Of a stretch of 64,000 bases of DNA, positions 54,030-62,331 are shown piece by piece. Position 1 is the stretch's first letter, and each line of letters starts with the position of its first letter. The notes beneath the pieces were generated by a model, which worked only from the letters and a program-made list of their open reading frames with translations, was not told where the DNA came from and ran no database searches. The position numbers and the translations under genes are program-made. This DNA is from an uncultured Clostridia bacterium (lineage in GTDB: Bacteria > Bacillota > Clostridia > TANB77 > CAG-508). The DNA lies in contig CAKOVH010000003.1 of assembly GCA_934121885.1 (NCBI GenBank), positions 1 through 64,000 of the forward strand, in the 5' to 3' direction.

Positions 54030-54833
54030 TTATTTAGAATTTAATTTTGCCAATTGTTCTGAATGTTTATTAAGTGTATCCTCTAAAATTGATATTTTTA
54101 CTGAATGAAATTGTAATGTTCTTTCTTCCTTATCTAGCATTTTATCATTTGCTGTAATTTTTTCTTGATTTGCAACAACAGCATCGAATAACACTGAAAT
54201 TTTATTTGCAATACAATCCTCTATTATTACCATAGATCTTTGTAAATCATCTAGAATACGTGTATGGTTATCAAGTATGTTTCTTATATCTTTTAGTTCT
54301 TTTGAATGTTCATTTTGTACTCTTTTTAATTCTTTGATATCAACTTTCATATTCTCAATGTCTTTTCCTTGTTTGTCCTGAATTCTCTTTAGTTCTTCGA
54401 TATCTTTTCCCTGTTTTGCTTGAATTGCTTTTAATTCTTCGATGTCTTTTCCTTGCTTTGCTTGAATTGCTTTTAGTTCTTCAATGTCTTTTCCTTGCTT
54501 TGCTTGAATTTCTTTTAGTTCTTCAATGTCTTTTCCTTGCTTTGCTTGAATTTCTTTTAGTTCTTCAATGTCTTTTCCTTGCTTTGCTTGAATTTCTTTT
54601 AGTTCTTCGATGTCTTTTCCTTGCTTTGCTTGAACTTCTTTTAGTTCTTCGATGTCTTTTCCTTGCTTTGCTTGAATTTCTTTTAGTTCTTCGATGTCTT
54701 TTCCTTGCTTTGCTTGAACTTCCTTTAGTTCTTCAATGTCTTTTCCTTGCTTTGCTTGAATTGCTTTTAATTCTTCAATGTCTTTTCCTTGCTTTGCTTG
54801 AACTTCCTTTAATTCTATCAAATGTTTTTCCAT
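54030..54833 (-). CDS. coiled-coil repeat protein with eleven 14-residue repeats
   Basis: A 267-aa protein starting MEKHLI after GGAGGTG. Eleven tandem copies of ELKEIQAKQGKDIE (variants A/E and I/V) span residues 7-160. Fourteen residues is two heptads, with Leu/Ile/Gln at core positions, so it should form one long coiled coil. The C-terminal part (RNILDNHTRILDDLQRSMVIIEDCIANKISVLF and DEERTLQFHSVKI) continues as helices. No signal peptide or membrane segment. Function unknown. The repeat number probably varies between strains. Confidence 0.85.
   Translation of the reverse strand: MEKHLIELKEVQAKQGKDIEELKAIQAKQGKDIEELKEVQAKQGKDIEELKEIQAKQGKDIEELKEVQAKQGKDIEELKEIQAKQGKDIEELKEIQAKQGKDIEELKEIQAKQGKDIEELKAIQAKQGKDIEELKAIQAKQGKDIEELKRIQDKQGKDIENMKVDIKELKRVQNEHSKELKDIRNILDNHTRILDDLQRSMVIIEDCIANKISVLFDAVVANQEKITANDKMLDKEERTLQFHSVKISILEDTLNKHSEQLAKLNSK
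54354..54815 (-). repeat. eleven 42-bp tandem repeats inside the coiled-coil gene
   Basis: A 42-bp coding unit repeated eleven times with only a few base changes, mainly in the A/E and I/V codons. The high identity suggests recent expansion or gene conversion. Confidence 0.92.
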
Positions 54834-54954
54834 ATTTTTCACCTCCTTTTTAATAACGGAATTATAACATTAATAAAATAAAATCGCAATAAAAAATAGC
54901 ATTTTATTTTATTTTGTTGTATAATATCTAAAATTTAATTAAAAGGACTTAAAT

Positions 54955-55857
54955 ATGATATTAAAGTATAAAATTAAAGAAACTGACACATATATAATTA
55001 TAAAAGATGTATTAAAATCATACTTTCAGATTTCTGACAGATTACTTTTAAAATTAAAAAGAGAGGAAAAAATATTTTTAAATTCTAAAAAATCATACAT
55101 TTATTCTAGTGTAAAAGCAAACGATATAGTAGAGGTGTTTTTAGATTTTGACGAGGATAATTCAAATATAATTCCGACAAAAATGAACTTAGATATCTTG
55201 TATGAAGATGAGTGTTATTTAATAATTAATAAGGCTCCAGGAATACCTGTTCATCCATCTATGGACCACTTTACAGATAGTCTTTCAAATGGTATTAGAT
55301 ATTATTTCGATTCTATAGGAATTAATAAAAAAATTAGACCAGTTAATCGCTTGGATAAAGATACTTCAGGTATCGTTATATTTGCTAAAAATGAATATGT
55401 ACAAGAATGTCTTATAAAACAAATGCAAGCAAATACTTTTCATAAAGAGTATATAGCAATTTGTGAAGGACACTTTAATGAAAATAGTGGCATTATAGAT
55501 GCTCCTATTGCCAGGAAAGAAAATAGCATTATTGAAAGATGTGTTAACTTTAATTGTAGTGAAAATGCAATTACTGAATACGAAGTATTACAAGAAAGTG
55601 AAAATATATTTTCTCCTTATTCTGTAGTCAAGTGCATTTTAAGAACTGGTAGAACACATCAAATACGTGTTCACATGCAATATATAAATCACCCTATTTT
55701 AGGAGACACATTATATGGAAAGCAATCTAATTTAATTAATAGGCAAGCTTTACATTCTTATAAAACTAGTTTTATTCATCCTCTTTTAAGAAAAAAAGTA
55801 GAATATATTGCTCCAATTCCAGATGATTTATTGCAATTAATTAACGAAAAAAGATAG
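54955..55857 (+). CDS. RluD-family 23S rRNA pseudouridine synthase
   Basis: A 300-aa pseudouridine synthase: N-terminal S4-like region, LYEDECYLIINKAPGIPVHPS, catalytic Asp in RPVNRLDKDTSGIVIFAK, KEYIAICEGHF, and GRTHQIRVHMQYINHPILGDTLYG. These are RluA/RluD-family motifs; the target uridines cannot be assigned from sequence. The ribosome binding site is weak (AAAAGGAC). The terminator after it lies next to the convergent RNase P RNA gene. Confidence 0.92.
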   Translation: MILKYKIKETDTYIIIKDVLKSYFQISDRLLLKLKREEKIFLNSKKSYIYSSVKANDIVEVFLDFDEDNSNIIPTKMNLDILYEDECYLIINKAPGIPVHPSMDHFTDSLSNGIRYYFDSIGINKKIRPVNRLDKDTSGIVIFAKNEYVQECLIKQMQANTFHKEYIAICEGHFNENSGIIDAPIARKENSIIERCVNFNCSENAITEYEVLQESENIFSPYSVVKCILRTGRTHQIRVHMQYINHPILGDTLYGKQSNLINRQALHSYKTSFIHPLLRKKVEYIAPIPDDLLQLINEKR

Positions 55858-55878
55858 GCTTAAACCTATCTTTTTACA
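55856..55878 (+). terminator. terminator after the pseudouridine synthase
   Basis: GATAGG and CCTATC pair around CTTAAA, followed by TTTTT. Confidence 0.8.
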
Positions 55879-55879
55879 T

Positions 55880-56229
55880 TTATACAAGTAAATCTGTAAG
55901 CCGGGTTCTGTCTAGAATAGTCATTTATCTATTACATATATTACTATATGTCTCATGCCACCAAATTAAGAAGACGACGAGCAGTCTTAACCTTCTTGTC
56001 TCGGTGTTGCTCCTGATGGGGTTTACATTGACCCAGAATGTCACCATTCCAGCGGTAAGCTCTTACCTCACCTTTTCATCCTTACCTATTAATAGGCGGT
56101 TATTTTCTGTTGCACTTTCCTTAAGGTTACCCTCACTGGACGTTATCCAGCATCATTGCTCTATGGGGCCCGGACTTTCCTCGTACGCTGCCTTTCGGCA
56201 TTGCTATACGCGACTATTTAATTTACTCT
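55880..56229 (-). ncRNA. rnpB: RNase P RNA, class A
   Basis: The catalytic RNA that matures tRNA 5' ends. Read on the minus strand it has GAGGAAAGTCCGGGC (5' part of P4 and neighbours) and ACAGAACCCGGCTTA (3' part of P4), GTAAACCCCAT and AGGGTAACC-type blocks, in the right order. P1 is formed by AGTAAATT (complement of 56220-56227) with GATTTACT (complement of 55887-55894). The ends are set by P1 and are approximate. The ~350-nt size is that of class A. Confidence 0.95.
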
Positions 56230-56267
56230 TTTTATATTTTACAACATACATACCAAATTGTCAAATT

Positions 56268-57179
56268 TTAATCTATAGCATCTAACTCTTGCATAAGGTT
56301 TTTATAATTTATATAAAAAACTTTTTTATCTGCTTTATCAGTTGTTTTCTGTATTTCATTTAATAGTATATACGCTTTATTGATGCTATTTGTACCAGAT
56401 TTATCGTTTGAACGGTTATTAACAATATTCATATATGAAGCCTGTGCTAATTTTAATTTTTCATTAATCTGTGTCCATTTGTCATTATACTCTGCTAGAG
56501 CATATGCATATAATATATTTGATTTTGTTTCTAATATATAAATATTAGTTGTATTGTCTGAATAATTTTTCATATATGAAGCAAGTAAACTATATAAATT
56601 TGCTAGTTCTCCCATTGCCGTTTCTTTATGTTTACTTTCTAATGCTTTTGTTACATTATCTAATGTACTTGTATATTTTAAAAGATTATCCTTATTAACA
56701 TTCAAACTGTTTAAATCTATAAGGACGGTAGTCCATGTTGAATACATTTTTTCTACTTCTTTTTTTATATAATCCCAGTCTATACTATCTCCTGTATTTA
56801 CAAGAATACTACTATATTCAATATTTATGCTTGTTGTATTTATTGAATTGCTTTGACTTTTTCCACTTTCACTACTTTTAGATTTTTGTTCATCATTGTT
56901 TGAGCTTTGACTTTGGCTTTCTTCATATGAGCTAGAATCTGTTTTATCATCCTTTTTTTCAGTAACGCTTTGTTCAACCACTTTATAATTGGCATAATTT
57001 ATGTTATTAAACTTATTCATTAATAAAATTACAGTTCTGGCTAAATAGCTGATTTCTTCATCTGCTTTAGACTTTAGTGAAGATGTATCATCTTTAGGTG
57101 TTTTATTTGTACTATATACATAAACTCCTCCAAATGCAACTAATAATACTGCAATAATTATTATAATATATTTTTTCAT
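56268..57179 (-). CDS. membrane-anchored helical protein of unknown function
   Basis: A 303-aa protein with an N-terminal membrane segment (YIIIIIAVLLVAFGGVYVY), then a helical extracellular part interrupted by a Ser/Asp/Lys/Gln-rich low-complexity stretch (residues about 75-112). The helical parts (EEISYLARTVILLMNKFNNINYANYK and NKDNLLKYTSTLDNVTKALESK) resemble DUF-type proteins of Clostridia that I cannot name. GGAGG ribosome binding site. No cysteine lipobox. Confidence 0.65.
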   Translation of the reverse strand: MKKYIIIIIAVLLVAFGGVYVYSTNKTPKDDTSSLKSKADEEISYLARTVILLMNKFNNINYANYKVVEQSVTEKKDDKTDSSSYEESQSQSSNNDEQKSKSSESGKSQSNSINTTSINIEYSSILVNTGDSIDWDYIKKEVEKMYSTWTTVLIDLNSLNVNKDNLLKYTSTLDNVTKALESKHKETAMGELANLYSLLASYMKNYSDNTTNIYILETKSNILYAYALAEYNDKWTQINEKLKLAQASYMNIVNNRSNDKSGTNSINKAYILLNEIQKTTDKADKKVFYINYKNLMQELDAID

Positions 57180-57312
57180 TAAAAATACAATCCTCCGTTT
57201 AGAAATATATTTTTATTTTATTATTCCAAAAAAATTACCTTTTATTCTCTGGTATTTTTATTTTTATTTGAAAAATACTATTAATAAATATAAAAATCGC
57301 AAGGAGAACAAA

Positions 57313-57609
57313 ATGGAATACATTGTTAAACTATACTCAAATAAAAAAAATGAAATAAATAGATTTTTAAATAGTTTTTACAAATCGTCAAATAATATGA
57401 AATTTTCTGAAAAAGAAACAAAATTAGAATGGCAAAAAAAGTACCAAAATCCACTTGATATCGTAGATATGATTGGTACTTTTATTGAAAACAATGATAA
57501 TTATAAAATTAATATGTGGGTAAGCCTAGATAAAAATGTATTTATAAACGTAAATGAGCAAAATGCTGATAAACTTATTAGATACATTTACGAAAGATAC
57601 CCTTGGTAA
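57313..57609 (+). CDS. 98-aa protein of unknown function
   Basis: Starts MEYIVKLYSNKKNEINRFLNSFY after AAGGAGAA. A small alpha/beta protein with LEWQKKYQNPLDIVDMIGTFIEN and KNVFINVNEQNADKLIRYIYERYPW, not recognised. An in-frame ATG at 57268 would add 15 Lys/Asn-rich residues without a ribosome binding site. It is convergent with gpsA with a 6-nt gap and no separate terminator. Confidence 0.7.
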   Translation: MEYIVKLYSNKKNEINRFLNSFYKSSNNMKFSEKETKLEWQKKYQNPLDIVDMIGTFIENNDNYKINMWVSLDKNVFINVNEQNADKLIRYIYERYPW

Positions 57610-57615
57610 GTTTTT

Positions 57616-58599
57616 TTATTCTGACTTTTTCTCTCTTGTCATTAAAATTCTAACTGCCTCGTCAGGTTTTAAACCATTATATAAAACATCATATGCTGTA
57701 TTTACAATTGGCATTTCAATGTTATATTTATTTGCAAGTTTGTGGGCTACATCAATATTATCAATACTTTCAATTGTCATTCCAACTTCTTTTTTTGTTT
57801 GCTCAACAGTTAGTCCTCTTCCAATACATCTACCTGCTCTTTTATTTCTGCTATGTTCACTAAGGCATGTAACAATTAAGTCTCCAAGCCCTGATAATCC
57901 GAAAAAAGTATTATAACTTCCTCCCATTGCCACTCCAAGTCTCGATATCTCAGTAAGTCCTCTAGTTATTAGTGCTGCTATTGTGTTATCTCCCATATCT
58001 AACTCTGCTATTATTCCAGAACAAAATGCAATAATATTTTTTAGAGCTCCTCCAAGTTCTGCTCCAATTATATCATTTGATGTATATATTCTCATTTTTT
58101 CATTCATAAGCATATCTTGAATATTATATAGTAAATCTATATGTTTTGACGCTACAACAATAGCTGTAGGAATACCCAGTGAAACTTCTTCTGCGTGACT
58201 CGGTCCTGTAAAAGCAGCAACTTTTGTATTAGGCATTTCTTCTTCTACTACTTGGCTTAAAGTATATAAAGTATCTTCTTCAAAACCTTTTGAGCAAATT
58301 ACTATTGGTTGATCTTGCACATAATTTTTATATTTTTTTACAGTATCTCTTGTAAATTTAGATGGTGTAACATGAAAAATCACATCACTACCCTCTACTG
58401 CTTTTTGTATATTTGTTGTACATTTAATATTATCTGGAATTACAACATCAGGCAAAAATTTGCATTTTCTTTCATTATTTATTGAATCTGCTTCTTCTTC
58501 TAAGAATGACCATATAATAACATCATGTCCCATACTTGCTGCATGAATTGCAAGAGCAACTCCCCAGCTTCCACTTCCTATAATACATATTCTCTTCAT
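57616..58599 (-). CDS. gpsA: glycerol-3-phosphate dehydrogenase [NAD(P)+]
   Basis: Reduces dihydroxyacetone phosphate to glycerol-3-phosphate for phospholipids. It is 327 aa: Rossmann motif IIGSGSWGVALA, FTGPSHAEEVSLG, catalytic Lys in GAELGGALKNIIAFCSG, and GLSGLGDLIVTCLSEHSRNKRAG. It is the last gene of der-plsY-gpsA; PlsY, encoded 12 nt upstream, uses its product. Confidence 0.96.
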   Translation of the reverse strand: MKRICIIGSGSWGVALAIHAASMGHDVIIWSFLEEEADSINNERKCKFLPDVVIPDNIKCTTNIQKAVEGSDVIFHVTPSKFTRDTVKKYKNYVQDQPIVICSKGFEEDTLYTLSQVVEEEMPNTKVAAFTGPSHAEEVSLGIPTAIVVASKHIDLLYNIQDMLMNEKMRIYTSNDIIGAELGGALKNIIAFCSGIIAELDMGDNTIAALITRGLTEISRLGVAMGGSYNTFFGLSGLGDLIVTCLSEHSRNKRAGRCIGRGLTVEQTKKEVGMTIESIDNIDVAHKLANKYNIEMPIVNTAYDVLYNGLKPDEAVRILMTREKKSE

Positions 58600-58611
58600 A
58601 TATATTTCTCC

Positions 58612-59241
58612 TTATTTTGTTTTCTTAAAACTAATTTTATTTTCATTTCCTGCTAATATTCTTTTAACATTTTCTCTATGATTAAATACTATTAATACTG
58701 CAAGAATTATCGCAAAAATAACATAATTTCCATCCGCAATATAATTTTGATGAATGAATATTGTTAAAACTGGATATAGTATAGCTGCCACTATTGAACC
58801 AACAGATACCATTTGTGTTAAAGCCATTAAAACAAGTGCAAATACTAAACAGATAAGACCAATTTGCCAATTTGCTGTAAGTAATACTCCAAGTGATGTA
58901 GCAATTCCCTTTCCACCTTTAAACTTAAAAAATACTGGAAAAGTATGTCCTATAACCACAAATAGTCCAGCAAGTTGTACAAGTAATGCTGTATTTAAAT
59001 TATTCCAAATGTTTCCTATTAATTTTGCAATTAATATTGATATAACTCCTTTTAAAATATCACAAACTAAAGTTAAAGCAGCTGCTTTTTTTCCAACGGT
59101 TCTTAACATATTAGTTGTTCCAGCATTTCCACTACCTTTTTCTCTTACATCAAATCCAGCCATCTTTTTGCTAAATATAACTGAAAAATTAACACTTCCT
59201 ATTAAATATGCAATTACAACAATAATAATATATGCTGCCAT
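58612..59241 (-). CDS. plsY: acyl-phosphate glycerol-3-phosphate acyltransferase
   Basis: Membrane acyltransferase starting phospholipid synthesis with acyl phosphate. It is 209 aa with five or more membrane segments and the PlsY motifs GSVNFSVIFSKKMAGFDVREKGSGNAGTTNMLRTVG and FKFKGGKGIATSLG. AGGAGG ribosome binding site; 14 nt after der. Substrate supplied by GpsA. Confidence 0.95.
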   Translation of the reverse strand: MAAYIIIVVIAYLIGSVNFSVIFSKKMAGFDVREKGSGNAGTTNMLRTVGKKAAALTLVCDILKGVISILIAKLIGNIWNNLNTALLVQLAGLFVVIGHTFPVFFKFKGGKGIATSLGVLLTANWQIGLICLVFALVLMALTQMVSVGSIVAAILYPVLTIFIHQNYIADGNYVIFAIILAVLIVFNHRENVKRILAGNENKISFKKTK

Positions 59242-59255
59242 GTTTTATTCCTCCT

Positions 59256-60590
59256 TTATTCTTTCTCACCTTTTTCTCTTACAATCATTCTTACAGGTGT
59301 TCCTGTTAAACCAAATTCTTTTCTAATTTGATTTATTAAATATCTTTCATATGAAAAATGGAACAAATTTTTATCATTTACAAAAACAACAAATGTTGGT
59401 GGTTTTGTAGTTGCTTGCGTCATATAAAAAATTCTAAGTCTTTTTCCTTTATCTGTAGGTGGTTGTACAATAGCAATTGCTTCATTTAGTACTTGATTTA
59501 AAACAGATGTTGATACTCTCATTGCATTTTGACTTGCAACACTATTTATTAACTCAAAAAGTTTATTAACTCTTTGACCTGTTTTTGCAGATATAAATAA
59601 TATTGGTGCATATGAAAGATATGCTAACTTGTCATATACCTCTTTTTTATATTTTTCTGTTGTATTTGTGTCTTTTTCATATTCATCCCATTTATTAACA
59701 ACTATAATAACACCTTTTCCAGCCTCGTGAGCTTCTCCTGCAATTTTTGTATCTTGTTCAGTAACCCCTTCGTTTGCATCAATCATTAATATACATACAT
59801 CTGCTCTTTCGATAGCAAGCAGGCTTCTCATTACACTATACTTTTCTAATTTTTCTGATACTTTGTTCTTTTTTCTGATACCAGCTGTATCAATAAAAAC
59901 ATACTTTCCAAATTCGTTTTGGAACTCTGAATCTATTGCATCTCTTGTTGTTCCTGCAATATCACTAACAATCATTCTGTTTTCACCAAGAATTTTATTT
60001 ATTAATGATGATTTTCCAACATTAGGTTTACCTATAAGAGCAACTTTTATTGCATCTTCTTCATCTTCACTTTCATCTTTTTCTGGAAGTGCCTCACAAA
60101 TACTATCCAAAACATCTCCAATTCCAATTGCATTAACAGATGAAACTCTATGTGGCTCTCCTAGTCCTAAATTATAAAACTCATATATTTCATCTGGTAC
60201 TTTTCCATAATTATCTGCTTTATTACATATTAATATAATTGGCTTTTTTGATTTTCTAAGCATTAATGCAATATCATTATCAGCTGCAGTTACTCCTTGT
60301 TTTATATCTGTTACAAATATAATAACATCAGCCATTGCAATTGCTAAATTTGCTTGTTCTCTCATTTGCGATAAAATAACATCTTCAGATTCTGGTTCAA
60401 TTCCACCTGTATCTATTAAAGTAAAATTTCTTCCTCTCCAATTTGCATCTGCATATACTCTATCCCTTGTTACACCAGGTGTATCTTCTACAATTGATAT
60501 TCTTTTTCCTACTATATAATTAAAAAATGTAGACTTACCTACATTAGGTCTTCCTACAATAGCTACTGTTGGTTTTCCCATTTTATTCAC
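59256..60590 (-). CDS. der: ribosome biogenesis GTPase Der (EngA)
   Basis: A double-GTPase needed for 50S subunit assembly. It is 444 aa: first G domain with GRPNVGKST and DTGGIE, second with GKPNVGKSS and DTAGIRKK, N/TKxD motifs (CNKAD, VNKWD), and a KH-like C-terminal domain (YFMTQATTKPPTFVVFVNDKNLFHFSYERYLINQIRKEFG-type). First gene of the operon der-plsY-gpsA, a common clostridial arrangement. Confidence 0.97.
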   Translation of the reverse strand: MNKMGKPTVAIVGRPNVGKSTFFNYIVGKRISIVEDTPGVTRDRVYADANWRGRNFTLIDTGGIEPESEDVILSQMREQANLAIAMADVIIFVTDIKQGVTAADNDIALMLRKSKKPIILICNKADNYGKVPDEIYEFYNLGLGEPHRVSSVNAIGIGDVLDSICEALPEKDESEDEEDAIKVALIGKPNVGKSSLINKILGENRMIVSDIAGTTRDAIDSEFQNEFGKYVFIDTAGIRKKNKVSEKLEKYSVMRSLLAIERADVCILMIDANEGVTEQDTKIAGEAHEAGKGVIIVVNKWDEYEKDTNTTEKYKKEVYDKLAYLSYAPILFISAKTGQRVNKLFELINSVASQNAMRVSTSVLNQVLNEAIAIVQPPTDKGKRLRIFYMTQATTKPPTFVVFVNDKNLFHFSYERYLINQIRKEFGLTGTPVRMIVREKGEKE

Positions 60591-60648
60591 CTCTTCTTAT
60601 TTCTATAATATTTTACTATACAAGAAAAAAAATAGCAAGAATTTCTTG

Positions 60649-62331
60649 CTATTTTATGGTTATTTCTCTTCTTTGTAATACATATATAACTAAAAGAATT
60701 GTAAAAGACATAAATGATATAATTACCGATATTTTCATTATTTTTGTACCGGTATATGAAACTATGATCTTTGCTTCATCTACTTTTTGATCTATCTTAA
60801 TTTGAATAAATCCCTTTTCAGATTCTTGTATTTGTAAATTACTGCTTTCTCCATTTTTTTCAATACTTACGTTATATCCTAAATAATAAATGTATGGTAA
60901 TTCTAATATAGTATTTTCATCTACATTTGATATATCAATTTGCATATTAGTTCCATCTTTTTGTTCTTTTTTAATTTCTGCTTTTCCTTCTATTACATAA
61001 GTTTTATTTTCTCTTTGTTTTATATAATCTAAGTTTTGAAAAGCATTACTTGGCAAATATTCAAAACTTGCACACCCTGCATGTACCCTTAGAGTATATT
61101 TATTCACAGGAACAGATGGAATTAACCAATCTTCACTTATTTCTTTATGTTGTATATTCTTTTTTAATGGAACAACTAAAAGTACAGCAATAGTGCTTAG
61201 TACAAGTACATCCCTCATTCTGAAGTTCTTTATAGTTACACTATAATTTACACCTGCAACAAAAGCTAAAAAGAATGATGAAAATTCTAACATTCTAAAT
61301 GGAAATTGTATCATCTTTAGTATACTTGGCATCTTTTCGAAAGGAAACCACTTTAATGTTATAAGTATGCTTAATATTCCCATAACTAACGAATATATAT
61401 ATATTGATTTATATTCTTTGCCTATATTCTTTATTGCAATTATTGTAAGAATTACTCCAACAATTGTTATTAATCCTATTTCATAGCTCATACTATTTTG
61501 TTTTGTATGCACAAGTTCAAGTAAATCTAACTTATAATCTATTAAAACATTAGTTCTTTCCATTCTTCCTTCTTGAAATACTTCGTAGTTTGTATTTATT
61601 TTATGTTCTAGCATAGGTGCTAAGTAGAACAAAGTAATTAGAATAATACCTAATAAACTGATTATCAATTTTTTTACCACTATTTTCTCTTTTAATTTCT
61701 TTATATTAATTAAAACATATACAAATCCAATTATTGCAGTGTACATTGCTACTATTGTATGCGTTAAAATTAACCCAGTAGCACCTAATGTAAATAACAT
61801 CCAATTATGTTTTTTTTCTGTATCATTAAATATTGTATATATTCCTTGAAAAATCATTGGCAAAAATATAAATGATGCAAGCTCTGCAACTGCATACCTT
61901 ATATACATATCAGTTAGTCTATATGGTGCAAACATATAAATCACACTTGCAAGTAATCCAGCATATTGATTTTTAGTAATTTTATTTACAAACTCATACA
62001 TTGAAATTCCTGTTAATATTGTAATTAATATAATAAATGCTTTTATACATATAACATATGAATTTGTAAATAATTTGAATAACAATGGAACATATGCAGT
62101 AAGTGGACTATAAAACAAATTCCACGAATATCCAAAATTATTGCAAAAGCTACTCATTATAACAGGAAAAGTTTGATTTTCTTCTGTTACAGATTGATAT
62201 GTTCCTATTAGCCTACACACATGCTGGATTCCATCATCATTATAGATATTTATATCCTTGCTAAATAATGGAATAGATACAATAATAGCAAATATAATAA
62301 TTATAATATAATTTCTAATTTTGTTTTTCAT
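60649..62331 (-). CDS. GT-C-like polytopic membrane protein, first of a tandem pair
   Basis: A 560-aa protein with about eleven membrane segments. After the first segment comes a loop with NDDGIQHVCR, the acidic-loop pattern expected in GT-C glycosyltransferases and the 6-pyruvoyl-tetrahydropterin-synthase-related membrane family. Further on: YMFAPYRLTDMYIRYAVAELASFIFLPMIFQG. A C-terminal beta domain (ELPYIYYLGYNVSIE) precedes the last membrane segment. It probably adds a sugar from a lipid carrier to a surface polymer. Its start overlaps the stop of the paralogous gene upstream by one base (TAATG), so they are translated together. Confidence 0.7.
   Translation of the reverse strand: MKNKIRNYIIIIIFAIIVSIPLFSKDINIYNDDGIQHVCRLIGTYQSVTEENQTFPVIMSSFCNNFGYSWNLFYSPLTAYVPLLFKLFTNSYVICIKAFIILITILTGISMYEFVNKITKNQYAGLLASVIYMFAPYRLTDMYIRYAVAELASFIFLPMIFQGIYTIFNDTEKKHNWMLFTLGATGLILTHTIVAMYTAIIGFVYVLINIKKLKEKIVVKKLIISLLGIILITLFYLAPMLEHKINTNYEVFQEGRMERTNVLIDYKLDLLELVHTKQNSMSYEIGLITIVGVILTIIAIKNIGKEYKSIYIYSLVMGILSILITLKWFPFEKMPSILKMIQFPFRMLEFSSFFLAFVAGVNYSVTIKNFRMRDVLVLSTIAVLLVVPLKKNIQHKEISEDWLIPSVPVNKYTLRVHAGCASFEYLPSNAFQNLDYIKQRENKTYVIEGKAEIKKEQKDGTNMQIDISNVDENTILELPYIYYLGYNVSIEKNGESSNLQIQESEKGFIQIKIDQKVDEAKIIVSYTGTKIMKISVIISFMSFTILLVIYVLQRREITIK

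Noticed and set aside
54354..54815. CRISPR-like array of 42-bp repeats
   Set aside because: The repeats are contiguous without spacers and encode a coiled coil in one frame.
54416..54853. 145-aa Leu/Cys-rich ORF on the plus strand
   Set aside because: Antisense shadow of the coiled-coil repeats; no ribosome binding site.
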